Source of the DNA: Rhododendron vialii
Taxonomy: Eukaryota; Streptophyta; Magnoliopsida; Ericales; Ericaceae
NCBI RefSeq assembly: GCF_030253575.1
Contig: NC_080564.1
Span: 8,166,501-8,230,500 of the forward strand
DNA: 64,000 bases
Direction: 5' to 3'
In this document: positions 34,546-46,143 of the stretch, in pieces
Layout: every line of letters starts with the position of its first letter
Numbering within the stretch: the first letter of the stretch is position 1
The notes under the pieces: model-generated
What the model was told of the DNA's origin: nothing
Seen by the model: the letters and a program-made list of their open reading frames with translations, nothing else
The model's database searches: none
Program-made: the position numbers and the translations under genes

Positions 34546-36731
34546 CTACATGTTGGCTTTCCGCTCCCACCTTTCCTTCGTGTCCAGCCTAAGAACAGAA
34601 AATTCCAAGGGAAATAAAAACTTCATCAAAATCTATAAAGCTACAGTAAATATCAAGGATTTGGGGCAATAAAATAAACTCCTTAAGCATTATAAAGATG
34701 TTGTATTCATCTATGAACTTGACAAAATTATAAGAGGTTGATGATACCCCCAGTGTAACTTCTGCCGCTTTTTTGCTCCAACAAGCACCGTTGCAGTATC
34801 CTTCGGCAGGGCGAGGGTATTTTTCATGGCGCTCCCATTCAAGACAGAAGCACTAGAGTCGTCAATTTCTTTGCTTGAAATTTCCTCTGTTACATCTTTG
34901 GCATCAGGATTCTTAAAACAAGATTTGCTCGTCTTGTTGAGCATCCCTGTAGTGACAGTATTCCCCCAGATTACATAAAATAAAAGCTCCAACAAAATAA
35001 CCGAATAAAGAATGAAGTTGACTGAATGAAACCACAGAAGGAACCTTTTGATTTGTTTCTTATCTTCGATCTTGCTTTGATTTGTAAACGCTTTTTGTGC
35101 AGTTCCTATAAGCACAAAGAGAGAAAAATATGTTCACAGCAATATGGCTGCATGACTGAGACACAGAAAGCGTATAACACCCTCAAAAAGCATTCCCAGT
35201 TAAGCAACGATTGGCAATCAAATTGAAAGCACCAGAGGATAGGACAAAACACGGTAAAGAGCAATATATTCACTCTCCTCAAAAACTACCTTCTTCTCCT
35301 CTGTCTTCCCAGATGCTTTGAGAAGTAGCTCAAGTAGCCAACTCACAACTTTTTAACACCAGTTCCACATATTTTAGAGGGAAGAACAGAAGAAAAAAAG
35401 ATAGAGAGTCTGCGTTGCACTGACATGGATACGCAACAAGACACCAACATTCCAACACACGAAATTGAGCAAAAAAGGGAGGCCACAATATTTTGGGTAC
35501 ATTACGGAAATATGCTTTAGTAGTTTCAATGAATGTTGCATTAAAGATAATTAAAAATGAAAAATACGGCTTCTAATTATAATAGAAATACCATACATCC
35601 TTTTATCTACATATGTCATTGCATCATTCATCCTTGTCAATAAATCATCCACAAATGTGTTCCAACAAAAGCGTTCTTAACATGTGTCTTGATAATCTAT
35701 CAACCATCATATTTCACACATAAAGAAGACTTTCCTAACCATTAACTAGAGCCGACTATTTTCTCGACACCTCCGACATTTCCTGCGACTGCGAGAGTGT
35801 AGAGTGCCCCGAGAATCTCCTAGGGTGTCTTGAGCGTAGTCTATAGTGTCCCTGAGTGTCCAATTGAAAAGGTTTTGATACCCTGTCCCTCAATGTTAAT
35901 CCTTTTCTATTTTGGAATGCCCCACATTATTTGTTCTCTTCGAAAAGGGAAGCGAAGAAGTATTTAAATTTTCAAAGACTAAATCTCATAAGGAACCAAG
36001 GGGCCATATGGGAAATCAAAGCTAACATTCTAAGGAGACATGCATTCGTGTATGTCCATTTAAGTTCAAACTCCCAAAAGGGACCAACAACAATGTGCAA
36101 TGAAGCGCATTTACTCTAACTATTTCTACAAAACCACATCCATTGAGTAACAAAATCAAACTCTACAAAGTGCCAGTAGATGCATAAACACCAAAATAGA
36201 TCATGTCAAGCCCGTCAAATCTAAACATTCGAGCAACAACTTGTAAGAGTAGACGTGCTTGTTTTTCAATGCATCTTTTTTTTTTTTATCGGCTTTTCTA
36301 TGCATCTTTAACAGGAGTATAAAACTGAAAGAAGAGATGAAACTACTGCCAGAGAAGTTCTGAGTTAATTGCCTCCTTCACTGCTGCATTTGTGCTGTTA
36401 ACAGATTCTTGGTCTAACCTCTAAGTCCCAAGCGAATTATAAGAAGAAATAAAAGTTAATCTTGAAAACAAATTCAATTCCGACATTAGGCAAATACCAC
36501 ACATATTAATCAAATAGGTTGGTATAACGATAGAGAATCTTTAAATTTCTTCATCTGACAGCTGCACATACACCGAAATTCAAGAAAGTAAAGGACCAAA
36601 TTAGGGTTTGTAAGTACTAGGAATTTGGTGAGTTGGGCATGGGTGATCCCAGAAGGATTGAAATTGGGTTGCAGAGGTGGCGTCGACGCTATTGCTGCCT
36701 CCCTTCTTTCGTCGTCGCTGTCTTCCTCCAT
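34546..36731 (-). CDS. Small conserved plant protein of unknown function, four exons, 138 aa
   Basis: Exons in transcript order: 36731-36618, 35105-35045, 34946-34748, 34588-34546. All junctions are GT-AG with matching phase. The protein starts MEEDSDDERREAAIASTPPL, an acidic N-terminus, and continues ITHAQLTKFLELHKKRLQIK across the first junction, then a basic KARSKIRNKSK stretch, a Ser/Thr/Asp-rich middle, and KKRQKLHWGLDTKERWERKA near the end, finishing with NM. The HAQLTKFLELHKKRLQIK helix and the WGLDTKERWERK ending look conserved in plant proteins I half recall, but I know no function. There is no signal peptide or membrane segment. The basic stretches suggest a nuclear location; this is inference. 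Intron 1 (35106-36617) carries a dispersed repeat related to 43555-44020. Confidence 0.85.
35415..35880. repeat. Dispersed GTGTC-rich repeat, copy 1
   Basis: Contains GCACTGACATGGATACGCAA at one end and AGTGTCCCTGAGTGTCC at the other, with an AT-rich middle (CATCATTCATCCTTGTCAA). A related sequence occurs in the opposite orientation at 43555-44020. It lies in intron 1 of the minus-strand gene. Class unknown. Confidence 0.55.
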
Positions 36732-36831
36732 CTTTTTCGATCTCCCCTCTCTCCTATTGAACCCTAACTAACAACCGGTTCTCAACGAGTCCCCTAGCCC
36801 CGGTTTCTGGATTAAAACGGTAAAGATTGTG

Positions 36832-37028
36832 TTTGGTTAAGAGTTTAGTTTTGATAGTGGGTGGAGAGAGAAGTAGAATAATGATTGAAGATATGGGTAA
36901 TGATCGGAAAGAGATAGAGAGAGATGAGAAAGTTATAATTGAAAAAATAGGATAATGATTGGAGAAATAAATAGAGTAATGATTGAAAACAAAACAAAAA
37001 CAAAAACTAAACGACGAACCGAACAAAA
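36832..37028. mobile_element. TAATNATTG-family element, copy 3
   Basis: Left end GTTTGGTTAAGAGTTTAGTT; right end AACTAAACGACGAACCGAAC. The interior has four or five units of the form GNNTAATGATTGNAG. The closest relative in the window is 55130-55328. Confidence 0.75.
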
Positions 37029-37212
37029 CCAACACCCAGAGCTATTAGATGCATATGAATCAACATAAATCGAACGGTTCTGAACGCAAACTTCATATAC
37101 ACGATTGTGCTCAAAGCCGTATTCTAAAATTATCATCCCGAAAATAATATGATACCAATTGTGTAAATACGAGTTGCAGGATCCACTTTTGGATTCCGCA
37201 CGAATAATTCAA

Positions 37213-37535
37213 GGGTGCCGCTATTCGCAACCCTTTATTTTCTCCCATAACCCATTACATTTCGATAAATAGTTGTTGAAAATCATAAATAACATTTCGG
37301 TAAATTGCTGTTGAAAACAAGATTACATTTCGGTAACTACATGTTGAAAATATGTTCAACTTTCGGTAAACAACTGTTGAACATACATTTTCGGTAAATA
37401 TCTGTTGAAAAAAATATTATATTTCGGTAATTGGATGTTGAAAATATATATCAATTTCGATAACGAACTGTCAAGTATAATTGAAAATTTTTAACAGGTT
37501 AAGCGAGAAAATAGAGGGCTGCGAATAGCAGCGCC
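37213..37535. mobile_element. Mutator-like MITE carrying an internal tandem array
   Basis: Terminal inverted repeats: GGGTGCCGCTATTCGCAACC at the left and GGCTGCGAATAGCAGCGCC at the right, extending into TTTATTTTCTC and GAGAAAATA. A perfect 9-bp direct repeat ATAATTCAA flanks the element (37204-37212 and 37536-37544), as expected for Mutator-type insertion. The interior consists of about seven units of 30-40 bases with the core TTTCGGTAA(n5-6)TGTTGAA. No coding capacity. Confidence 0.82.
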
Positions 37536-37561
37536 ATAATTCAAATCCATCATTAAATTTT

Positions 37562-37938
37562 GGGGAAATTTATAGAAATAGTCCTCCTAGTTTCACCCGA
37601 GTCTCATTTTCGTCCTTCAAATATTAATTGCAATTCTTTTGACCTTCAAGTTTGGTTTTGTACCAAATTGGTCCAATTGATAAAGTTTGTAAGCTAAAAT
37701 GGACAGAAAAAAATCAAATTGAGGGTAAATGTTATCAATTGGACCAACTTAGTACGAATTGCAACGTCCAAACTGCCATCAATTTGATTTTTTCCGTCCA
37801 ATTTGGCTGATAGAAGTTATCAATTGAACCAATTTGGTACAAAAACTAAACTTGAAGGTCAAAAGAGTTGTAATTTGTACTTGGAAGACTAAAATGAGAC
37901 TCGAATGAAATTAGAATGACCATTTATATAAATTTCCC
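37562..37938. mobile_element. Foldback MITE, GGGAAATTTAT ends
   Basis: Starts GGGGAAATTTATAGAAATAG and ends CATTTATATAAATTTCCCT. Arms pair through GACCTTCAAGTTTGGTTTTG and CAAAAACTAAACTTGAAGGT. It resembles the outer arms at 30795 and 32241 only in its general TGGTCCAATT content. Confidence 0.78.
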
Positions 37939-38496
37939 TACATTTAGTTGGTTTTTATTTTATTTTATTTTACACTGTAAAAAAAATTAACTCAATCAAA
38001 TAACTGCAATTGCTTGATACAATATACTATTAAAAATCAACTCAATCGAATAATTGCAATTGCTTGATACAATGTACCGTTATTACACTCAGAATGTAAT
38101 CACGCGGGACCACAAGGTAGGCTCCCATGATCCGATCTTTACACGGTTGGTACCCCATCAATCAAAATCAATAGTCGACAACATCCACACCCATAAGTGT
38201 TGGGTAATGAGCCCGGACCACTGAATAAATCAATCCATACATTCTACTCCGTATTAGAAAAAATGTATTCGTTGAATGCACAAGAGCAGAAAAAATATCA
38301 ATGCGACCCCTTTTTTTCTTGTCGTCTCATACAACAAGCGGACGCAACGATAATGTGTAAAGAGTTAAAGGTTGAAGAAATAGTAATAGCTTAGAAACTC
38401 TATGTTGATATAAAGAAAGAAAAAAAAAGAAGAAGAGGTGTCATCAAAAGATAAAAATGAATGTGAAAATTATTTCTTGTAACCCTTCTAATTTTC

Positions 38497-38704
38497 GCAT
38501 AATCTTTTAAATTGACATTCGCTCACAATTCACGTTTTGTATCGCGTCTTTATTCTCGCACTCATAAATTTTAATTGTGTGAGAGATTTTTCGTTTCGCC
38601 TTTAATCACATAATCTTTTAAATTGACATTCGCTCACAATCTACGTTCTGTATTGCGTTTCTATTCTCGCACTCACAAATTTTAATTGTGCGAGAGATTT
38701 TTCG
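38497..38704 (+). repeat. Tandem duplication just upstream of STE1
   Basis: A unit starting ATAATCTTTTAAATTGACAT and ending GTGAGAGATTTTTCG occurs at 38497-38593 and again at 38607-38704, about 110 bases apart. It lies 190-400 bases before the start codon, in the likely promoter. Each copy carries a CGCTCAC and a CTCGCACTCA motif. Confidence 0.85.
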
Positions 38705-38896
38705 AAGACGTTGCAGGCTCACACCCGCACGCTCACTTGGGTCCCAGACAATCTAAATTAAAATATCCCCCTCTTTGTCGGGCACTTCTTCCTTTCCGGC
38801 TCGGACTCTTCTTTACGAGTTCTCCGCCACTCCCCCTCCCCTAGAACCCCACTCAACCCTCGTCCCAATTCCACCGCCGCCGTCCTCCTCCCGAGA

Positions 38897-41800
38897 ATGG
38901 GGGATTCTTACTCTCACACCGCCAACCTCTTCCTCGACGAGACCTCCTTCTACAACCGCCTCGTCCTCGGCGCCTCCTTGCTGCCCACCCGTGCGTGGGA
39001 CCCACTCCCCCACTTCTTCCAGACGTGGCTCCGCAACTACATTGCCGGCGTCTTCGTCTACTTCGTCTCTGGCTTCCTCTGGTGCTTCTACATCTACTAC
39101 TTGAAGCACAATGTTTATCTCCCCAAAGGTACTATATCCAAACACGGGTTTTGAATAATTTTCAAGAAAACAAAAACATTGGTTTTGGTTTTTTCTGTTG
39201 ATTGAAAAATCTTATGTTTTTTTTTTGTTAATTTTCTTGAATTGGTGGATGCTGAATCACTACGGTCGTTGTTTTACTCCTGTTTTTAATGTATTTTATT
39301 ATTTGGGTTTTCTGTATCAGGTGAGGGGTTTTGTTTTGACTGGTTCTTGTCAAATTTAGTTCAATAAATCGATAATGGATTGTGCATGTCTGTTTGTTCT
39401 TTTTCTAATTTATACTTTCACTATTTTAATTTTTAGGCCAATTGGTGTTATTGGTGTCTGTGTTTCCTGTTCGTCTTGTGTTTTTTGGAGCCAAATCTTT
39501 GATATCATCACCAATTGAGATTTTCTTCATAATTGCATACCAAGATATTGTCCATAGGGCCAAGAGGCCTTTGGCCCAATGGCGCCAGGGGTGCACTTTT
39601 AAGTGCTAGGAGAAAGGAGGATCAGGAGTTCAACTCCTCCTCCAAGGTGTTAATCTAACTATTCTAGCTATAGTAACTTTCGCCGATAAAAAAAGGAGAA
39701 GAAGACATTTTTTATAGGTTTGAATAGCTTTTAGGTCAATTTACGAATTGTATTACTGGCCCTGTAAGTGATATGGGTTTTCTAGAAATTATTGCTTGTT
39801 GCACATTATCAGTGCTTCTCCCCGTACTATTTATTTACTTAAGATCTATATTTTGTATGGTTTTGGCTTAAATCTTCATAAATATTTGTGAAATATCGGT
39901 TATTAAATTGGTAAAATTTTTTGCCAATTCCAACCGCCACCCCCTCTGCTCATGCAGATCATTTTTCTTTCCTGGAAAATTCCAAGAACTTGTTTTATTT
40001 GTCACTTACGTTTCAAATTTGAACACATCACCATGATTATAGTCTCTATAGAGGGCCCCTAAAGATCAGACAGTGCAAGCTGCATAATATTTAGAAGCAA
40101 TAATGTATAACTTCCAGGAACTTGAAATCTTGTTGTCTACATTTTAAATCGAAGTAATCAACATGTGTTGGGTATGCTACCCAGAGGCTACGGACCGTTG
40201 ATTCCCCACTATCCATTGAAGTTATTGCATTACGATGTAAATGGAAAAGTCTTTATCGGTGATTCGCCCTTTTAAAAGCTTTCCATATTACACAATTGAG
40301 GGATTTTCGACGAGATTCCTCTTTGTTAACAGTGACTAATTTGGCGGGAAAAAAAATTGTCGACCATTTTGATGGCTCAGAGACGCCTTTCTATAGAAGA
40401 AAAGTCTCCCTTGGTAGTAGTTTGTTTAGGTGGGAGCTGAAGGATTATAATCCTTCCCTCGACCTATTCCTGGATATGATAATCTTTTGGATACACGTGG
40501 AGGTGTACAGGTCCATTTTGCTACGGACCTTCTTTGTATTTCGGTGGCATTCACTTGATGCCTTTTTTGATATAATGCTTTCGTTAGTAAAAAAGTACGG
40601 GAGGTTCAAGTAGTAGCAGATATGTCCGACAAAATAGGTATTGAGCCAAAAGGTGCGTTTTCGTTGCTTTATGTTGTCCATAAGTACTTAGTATAGGACG
40701 ATGTTCCCCTTATTCTTGCTTCATGTTTATAATGTGCTGTATGTTTCCCCATATCAAGTCTTTCTCATAAATATAACTGGATAGCATCATAGCACTTTTG
40801 GCACCACAATTAGAGAAACAACTTGGCATAAAAGGTGTTCTTTAGAATGTAAATCTTTGTATTTAGGTGGCATTCATTTGATGCCTTTTTTGATATAATG
40901 TTTTCCTTAATAAAAAAGTACAAGAGGTTCAAGTAGTTGCAGATATGTCCGACAAAATAGGTATTGAGCCAAAAGATGCGTTTTTGTTGGTGTATGTTGT
41001 CCATAAGTACTTACTATAGGACGACGATCCCCTTATTTATTGCCTCATGTTTATAATGTGCTGTATGTTTTCCCTTATTTAGTCATTCTCATAAATATAA
41101 CTGGGTAGCGCTTTTGGCACCACAATTAGAGAATCAACTAGGTATAAGGGGTGTCCTTTAGAATGTAAATGCCTTATGTCTGTCTACTTTCTTTCTCTGT
41201 CAATGTACAATATACATGCTTTATTTTTTCTTCTTTTTTTGCCTGAATATACGACTGTCACCTCTGACTTTATTTTACACCATAATGATAGTGGACTATT
41301 AAGCTCTGCCCTTTACATAAACTTGTAAATATGTCAACATTTATTTTTCGTTGGTCAGGGAACTTGTAAAGATATTAACATGCTGAGGTCTCTTGTAATT
41401 TTGTTAATTCAAAACATTACAATGTTGCATTGTGATCGTGTTGAATTGTATGTGGTGGATTCATGTAGAGATATGGTTCCTTCGTAGGAGAGAAAATATC
41501 ATAGTGAGAGGTATAAGCAAACAACTAGAAATTTCCTCCTCTACTGCTGAAAAGAAAGTAACACAGATTTGGAATATGTAAATCCATAGGACTGACCTGC
41601 ATAAATAATAGAATGGTGGACACAAGAATCGTGATCTTGTCTGGCAGAAACCCTGAAGGTATTCTATTGGTTGTTACCTGCATCAGTGTTTAAAATCCAA
41701 CGCGGCCCAACTGGTTCAACGGGTAGGACCGCCAACAGGTCCATGTTCCGGTCTGGATAAACTTTATAGCTTGTTAGGACTAAAAAGTCAGTTTGCAGAA

Positions 41801-44800
41801 ATTGGCACTGGGTGAACTTGTCCACAAGATAATGCAACCAGCCAGGATAGAATCTCTGAAGATAGGAAAAAGCCGTAATATATTTTCTTGTCATGCCTAA
41901 GCCCTTTTATATGTTTCCGATGTGGGACGGTACATGAGATATAAACTGGGGCAACAATGCCATGGGGAACTCGTCGATGTGGAATAAATCCGTTGGTGGG
42001 ACACAATTTCCAAAACTATAAAATCTCCGTTCAGCTTGATTTGGTTACCACTGGTTGGCACTGCAATCAGAGGGTCCAAATTCCTTTCTTAACCATTACT
42101 GAACTTGATGAGTGCATATGATCTTTACCCAACAAAAACTCATCTTCCTAAATGGTAACTCCTGGTTGGACGTGTTAATATAGTGCTATAAATTTGTCCA
42201 AAGAATTGTTTGGCTGTCTCATGAAGATAAAGAACATCGTTCTCTCTTTGGTTGAAAGAATCGAAACTTGCAGAGCAAGGATAAGTTAGAACTTAGAAGT
42301 TACGAAGGAAATCTGATTTCATTAATTTTCACATTGATTACTATGTATGTATCTATTATAGTAAAATCTTTTACAAGGTAATTATGCTTTCATGGTCCGT
42401 ACTTAGTTGACCCGCATTTTGATTTGGTGATCATCAGCCTAGTCCCCTTACCCGTTTGCTCACTGATCCGGTTTTCAGAACATTGCATGAATCTGTACAA
42501 CATTTTGAAATCCCTGTATCTGATAATTGAGGTAGAATTCTTTCAATATTATAAGACAAAGAAGTAAGTTTTGTTGGGCGAACAAATCCCAGCCGAGTTA
42601 AGTGACAATTCTGTGATCTGTTGATCTATGTACTTTCATCTAGTTTATTTTACATGTTAACAAATTCTCGTCTCCAGCCAAATAATAACAATTTGTTTAT
42701 CTCATGACCACTCATGTTGCAGATGCAATCCCTTCAACAAAAGCCATGCTCTTGCAAATATCCGTTGCAATGAAGGCAATGCCATGGTACTGTGCTCTTC
42801 CTACAATTTCCGAGTTTATGGTTGAGAATGGTTGGACAAGGTGTTTTGCAAGAATTAGTGATGTAAGTTGGCTTGCCTACCTTGGATATTTAATTCTGTA
42901 TCTCGTACTCGTGGAGTTTGGGATTTACTGGATGCACAGGGAGTTGCACGACATAAAACCTCTTTATAAGTTTCTTCATGCGACACATCACATCTACAAC
43001 AAGCAAAATACTCTCTCCCCATTTGCTGGTAAGTTCTACTTTGTACTTGTATCAGTTTCCATGATTTGGGTGGCAAATTTACCTTCCTTTATCCTGTGGT
43101 TAAGAGGGTTTTGTTTTGTCCTATAACGATGCATGTAGAAAGCATGCCTGAGTGATGGACATCTTATGTGCTTAGTGCAAGATGATTGAGAGCTGTTGTA
43201 GGTTCTTTCTGTTATGACACCAAGAAATTCTGATTTATCTAGCCTTCAAAGATGAAAGACTTGGATCTTGTGTGTAAAGGTCCTATAGAATACGCATCTT
43301 GGATCATTGGTTCTTTCTTGGGATCCTTAGTTTTGTTAAAACAGAGTCAGATTTCACCAGCTACCATAATTCACTGCGAATACAAGGAAAATAGCCACAA
43401 TATTTTTAGTCCTGCTTTATTTTTTTTTCCTATTTTATTACCTTGTTCTTTCGTTAAGTGGATGTTTTATTGCATCAGTACTAACCATGTATTGGGGGCT
43501 GCTATTTCAGTGGTAGATTTTTTGGATAGCAGCTAGTTTGTGCATATATTGCCAAAGGTTAGGTCACATGTTGCAAGACACTTGTTGGACACCGACACAA
43601 AGTCCCGAGGTGTCCTATTTGTTTCTCATCTTGATACTCGGGGGAATACTCTAAAAATGCTCCGGACACTCTCGGGACACTCACAAAACAAGTTGCAGGT
43701 GTTAACTGAAATGGTTGACTCTCATTAAAACTTAGGGAAGCCTTACTTTTTGTATTACGGAGGATAATTTAGTGATTATAAGGACACATAAATGATGAAA
43801 CCTATTTGCTGATTTTATTTATTTATTTATTTTTTGTGGATGATAAATATGACTTAAGGTATATATGGTTTTACATATTTACATTACAGTCTCATTTGTT
43901 TATTTTCTGTATTCATGAAAAAAATTAAACTGTGTCCCCAATGTGTCGTGTCCTCCAATTTTTTAAAATTGACTTGTCGGAAAGTTAGTGTTGTGTCGTA
44001 TTTCCATGTCAGTGCTACATAGGTTAGGTCTGTCTTGAGTCCACCCCTGCCCATACCCACGTCGATTGGGGATTACATGGGTACTATATTTGATGTTGTA
44101 TTACTAACTCATGTGACACACATGATTTAAGTTCAATGACTTTGGGAGTGGTCAGGGGAGATTTTCTTGTGCTTTTGGGTCACAATGAAGTATATGGTTT
44201 TCATTATATCATGATCTGGGCAATATACGTAAAGAATGCTGGGGTTTGGGGTTGAGAAAGGAGAGGACTGCTGATCACAGAGCTTTTTTTCAAGTGATGT
44301 AGGAGTTCTATTGAGAAAACCGAAAGGGGTAAAAATCTTTGTACAAAGGCTATACCCCTACAAAACTTAAAAAAAACTGAGGATGGCTCAACACAAAGTA
44401 GAGCTCTCCTACAAAATTGATGACAGAAAATAGGGTACACACTAGAGGCGACTTAAGCTTTTGTCACTCCCACACTGTATTGTCTCCTTTCTCACCATAG
44501 GCACCACATTATACAAAATGAGGTCACCATACAGGCTCTTTGTGATACCCTAAAAGCTGAAATACAGAAGGAACCATCACCCTCTGAATCTCAAAAGCGG
44601 ACAGAAGTGACCAAGGTCCATAGTTCCATTGCCACCTCACTTTGGATAGCATCGGTTATCAAGTGTTAACCCTAGTGACTAGTGCTGGTATCTAGCTGAA
44701 GAACACAAATTTTGTTTGCACTCTTGATTTCCACATAGTATTCAAAGGAAAAGAACTCCCCACCTCTCCATTTATGAGAGGAAATTGTATCAGTGTACCA

Positions 44801-45886
44801 AGAAAATTCCGTTCTCATGAGTCCACCTTAACCTGTCCGCAGAAGCTCAGTCTTATGACTCTTATCCTATAGGTGATCTTGTTGGATTGTTTGTCACTTT
44901 GTCTTATTTGAAAGAGCTGCAACTGAATATCATTTTGAGCTCGTTTGCTAATTGTGCCAAGCTCTAACAGTCCTCAGCTCAACTAGGTTGGCAAAAATGG
45001 CGTAGCTTGTTTTTTTGGGTTTTTTTTGTAAGTGCAAGTCTATTTAGGTTTTTTCACTAGAGGTAATGTTTTGAAAGTTGTTTCATACTCTTAATATCGG
45101 AATATGTGAAAAATGAAGGAACAGAATGCTCCTTATATATTCTATGTGATATTAACTTTCCACTATTCTCGTATATCTGTTCTTTTTTTGAAAGAGCAGA
45201 TATATTAACTTTCTGCTACTTTTTTTATTTTATATATGTCTGTTCATATGCAGCATATGCTCTTAGTGACTGTGGTTGCCCTACATCAGTGTTTGAGATA
45301 CATAAAGAAGAACCACTTTCAAAACTCAGGCTCTTTATTATGCTAATTTTAATTGAAACTGCTTGGTCTTATCAAGCATACATCGCATACGACCACACTT
45401 TCCCTCACGCACTATACAACTCTTTATTTGGATGGTAGAACCTTAAATATTGTCAATCTTACATTATCGCTTGTTTCTAGAAGTATTACCTAGGCAAAAT
45501 GCTAATCTCATGAGCATCCTCATAGACTCATAGTTAAAGCTTTTGTCCATGTGTCTACATGAGCCAATGACCGGGTTTTCATCTCTCTATCAGGTTTGGC
45601 TTTCCACCCCTTGGACGGAATACTTCAGGCAGTACCGCATGTGATAGCACTCTTCCTAGTCCCAATGCATTTCAAAACCCACATATTGCTTCTATTTGTG
45701 GAGGCCATTTGGACAGCAAACATTCACGACTGCATCCATGCAAAGCTCTGGCCTGTGATGGGTGCCGGCTATCACACCATCCACCACACTACCTATCGCC
45801 ATAACTATGGCCACTTCACCATATGGATGGACTGGATGTTTGGAACTCTTCGCGACCCTTTGGACGATGAGTCCAAGAAGATTTGA
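38897..45886 (+). CDS. STE1: Sterol C-5(6) desaturase (STE1/DWF7 type), three exons, 276 aa
   Basis: Exons 38897-39128, 42723-43028 and 45594-45886, joined in phase (K-D and A-G codons split after the first base). The start is the first ATG of the frame in context CGAGAATGGGGG. The protein is a fatty-acid-hydroxylase superfamily membrane enzyme of the ER that introduces the C-5 double bond in plant sterol (brassinosteroid precursor) synthesis. Diagnostic residues: membrane segments near 46-66 and 127-147; His boxes HRELH (149-153), HATHH (163-167) and HTIHH (240-244); [18 protein letters not shown] (224-228); [17 protein letters not shown]. Length fits the family (about 280). Intron 1 (3.6 kb) holds a 323-bp tandem duplication and a SINE-like element; intron 2 (2.6 kb) holds an unexplained exon-like frame at 45254-45434 that does not fit the desaturase phase. 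Confidence 0.95.
39558..39693 (+). mobile_element. tRNA-related SINE-like element
   Basis: TTGGCCCAATGGCGCCAGGG resembles a pol III A box region, and AGGAGTTCAACTCCT resembles a B box. It ends GCCGATAAAAAAAGG. It lies in intron 1 of the desaturase gene. Short and diverged. Confidence 0.55.
40531..41176 (+). repeat. Tandem duplication, 323-bp unit, in STE1 intron 1
   Basis: TTTGTATTTCGGTGGCATTC at 40533 recurs as TTTGTATTTAGGTGGCATTC at 40856, and the two units match to about 41176. A frame of about 35 codons ([20 protein letters not shown]...) is open in both copies, mostly with conservative differences. Origin unknown; an older transposon frame is possible. Confidence 0.85.
43555..44020. 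repeat. Dispersed GTGTC-rich repeat, copy 2
   Basis: Starts with TTGGACACCGACACAAAG and ends with TCCATGTCAGTGCTACAT, with an AT-rich middle. Related in reverse orientation to 35415-35880. It lies in intron 2 of the desaturase gene. Confidence 0.55.
45254..45434 (+). other. Exon-like open frame inside STE1 intron 2, function unknown
   Basis: The stretch is bounded by TCATATGCAG before 45254 and GGATG/GTAGAA after 45434, so it looks like an exon. It encodes [20 protein letters not shown], then a hydrophobic segment ([13 protein letters not shown]) and [14 protein letters not shown]. As an extra exon it would accept the 1-base phase left by desaturase exon 2, but it ends in phase 2 while exon 3 expects phase 1, so inclusion would shift the desaturase frame. 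I do not recognise the protein. It could be a captured exon fragment or a poison exon. Confidence 0.4.
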
Positions 45887-46143
45887 TGTGTGCGTTTGGA
45901 TCCAGGTAGGTCTATAGTCTTCAGTGATCGGAAATTGGACTTCTTTGGTGTGTGGTTTGTGTGTAAATTGTGTTTCTTAGGTTTAAATTTTTTTTTTTTT
46001 ATCATGTTCTTGACTGGAAAATGGTTTTAGACCTGGTGGGCCTTTCTGCCCCTCATTTTTATCGGTGAGAAACTAATCCATTGCTGCACAGCCCTTTTAA
46101 GTGCTTGGGCATACTTGAACAGGCAAGGATAGTGTGCCCTTGA

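Larger units (their letters stand above)
36732..38896. other. Divergent intergenic region between the 34546-36731 gene and STE1
   Basis: Both genes should have promoters here. It is packed with a TAATNATTG-family copy (36832-37028), a probable MULE-type MITE (37213-37535), a foldback (37562-37938) and a promoter-proximal tandem duplication (38497-38704). Confidence 0.65.

Noticed and set aside
38775-39201. Pro/Ser/Thr-rich frames on both strands over STE1 exon 1
   Set aside because: Shadows of the GC-rich exon 38897-39128, which reads as the desaturase N-terminus.
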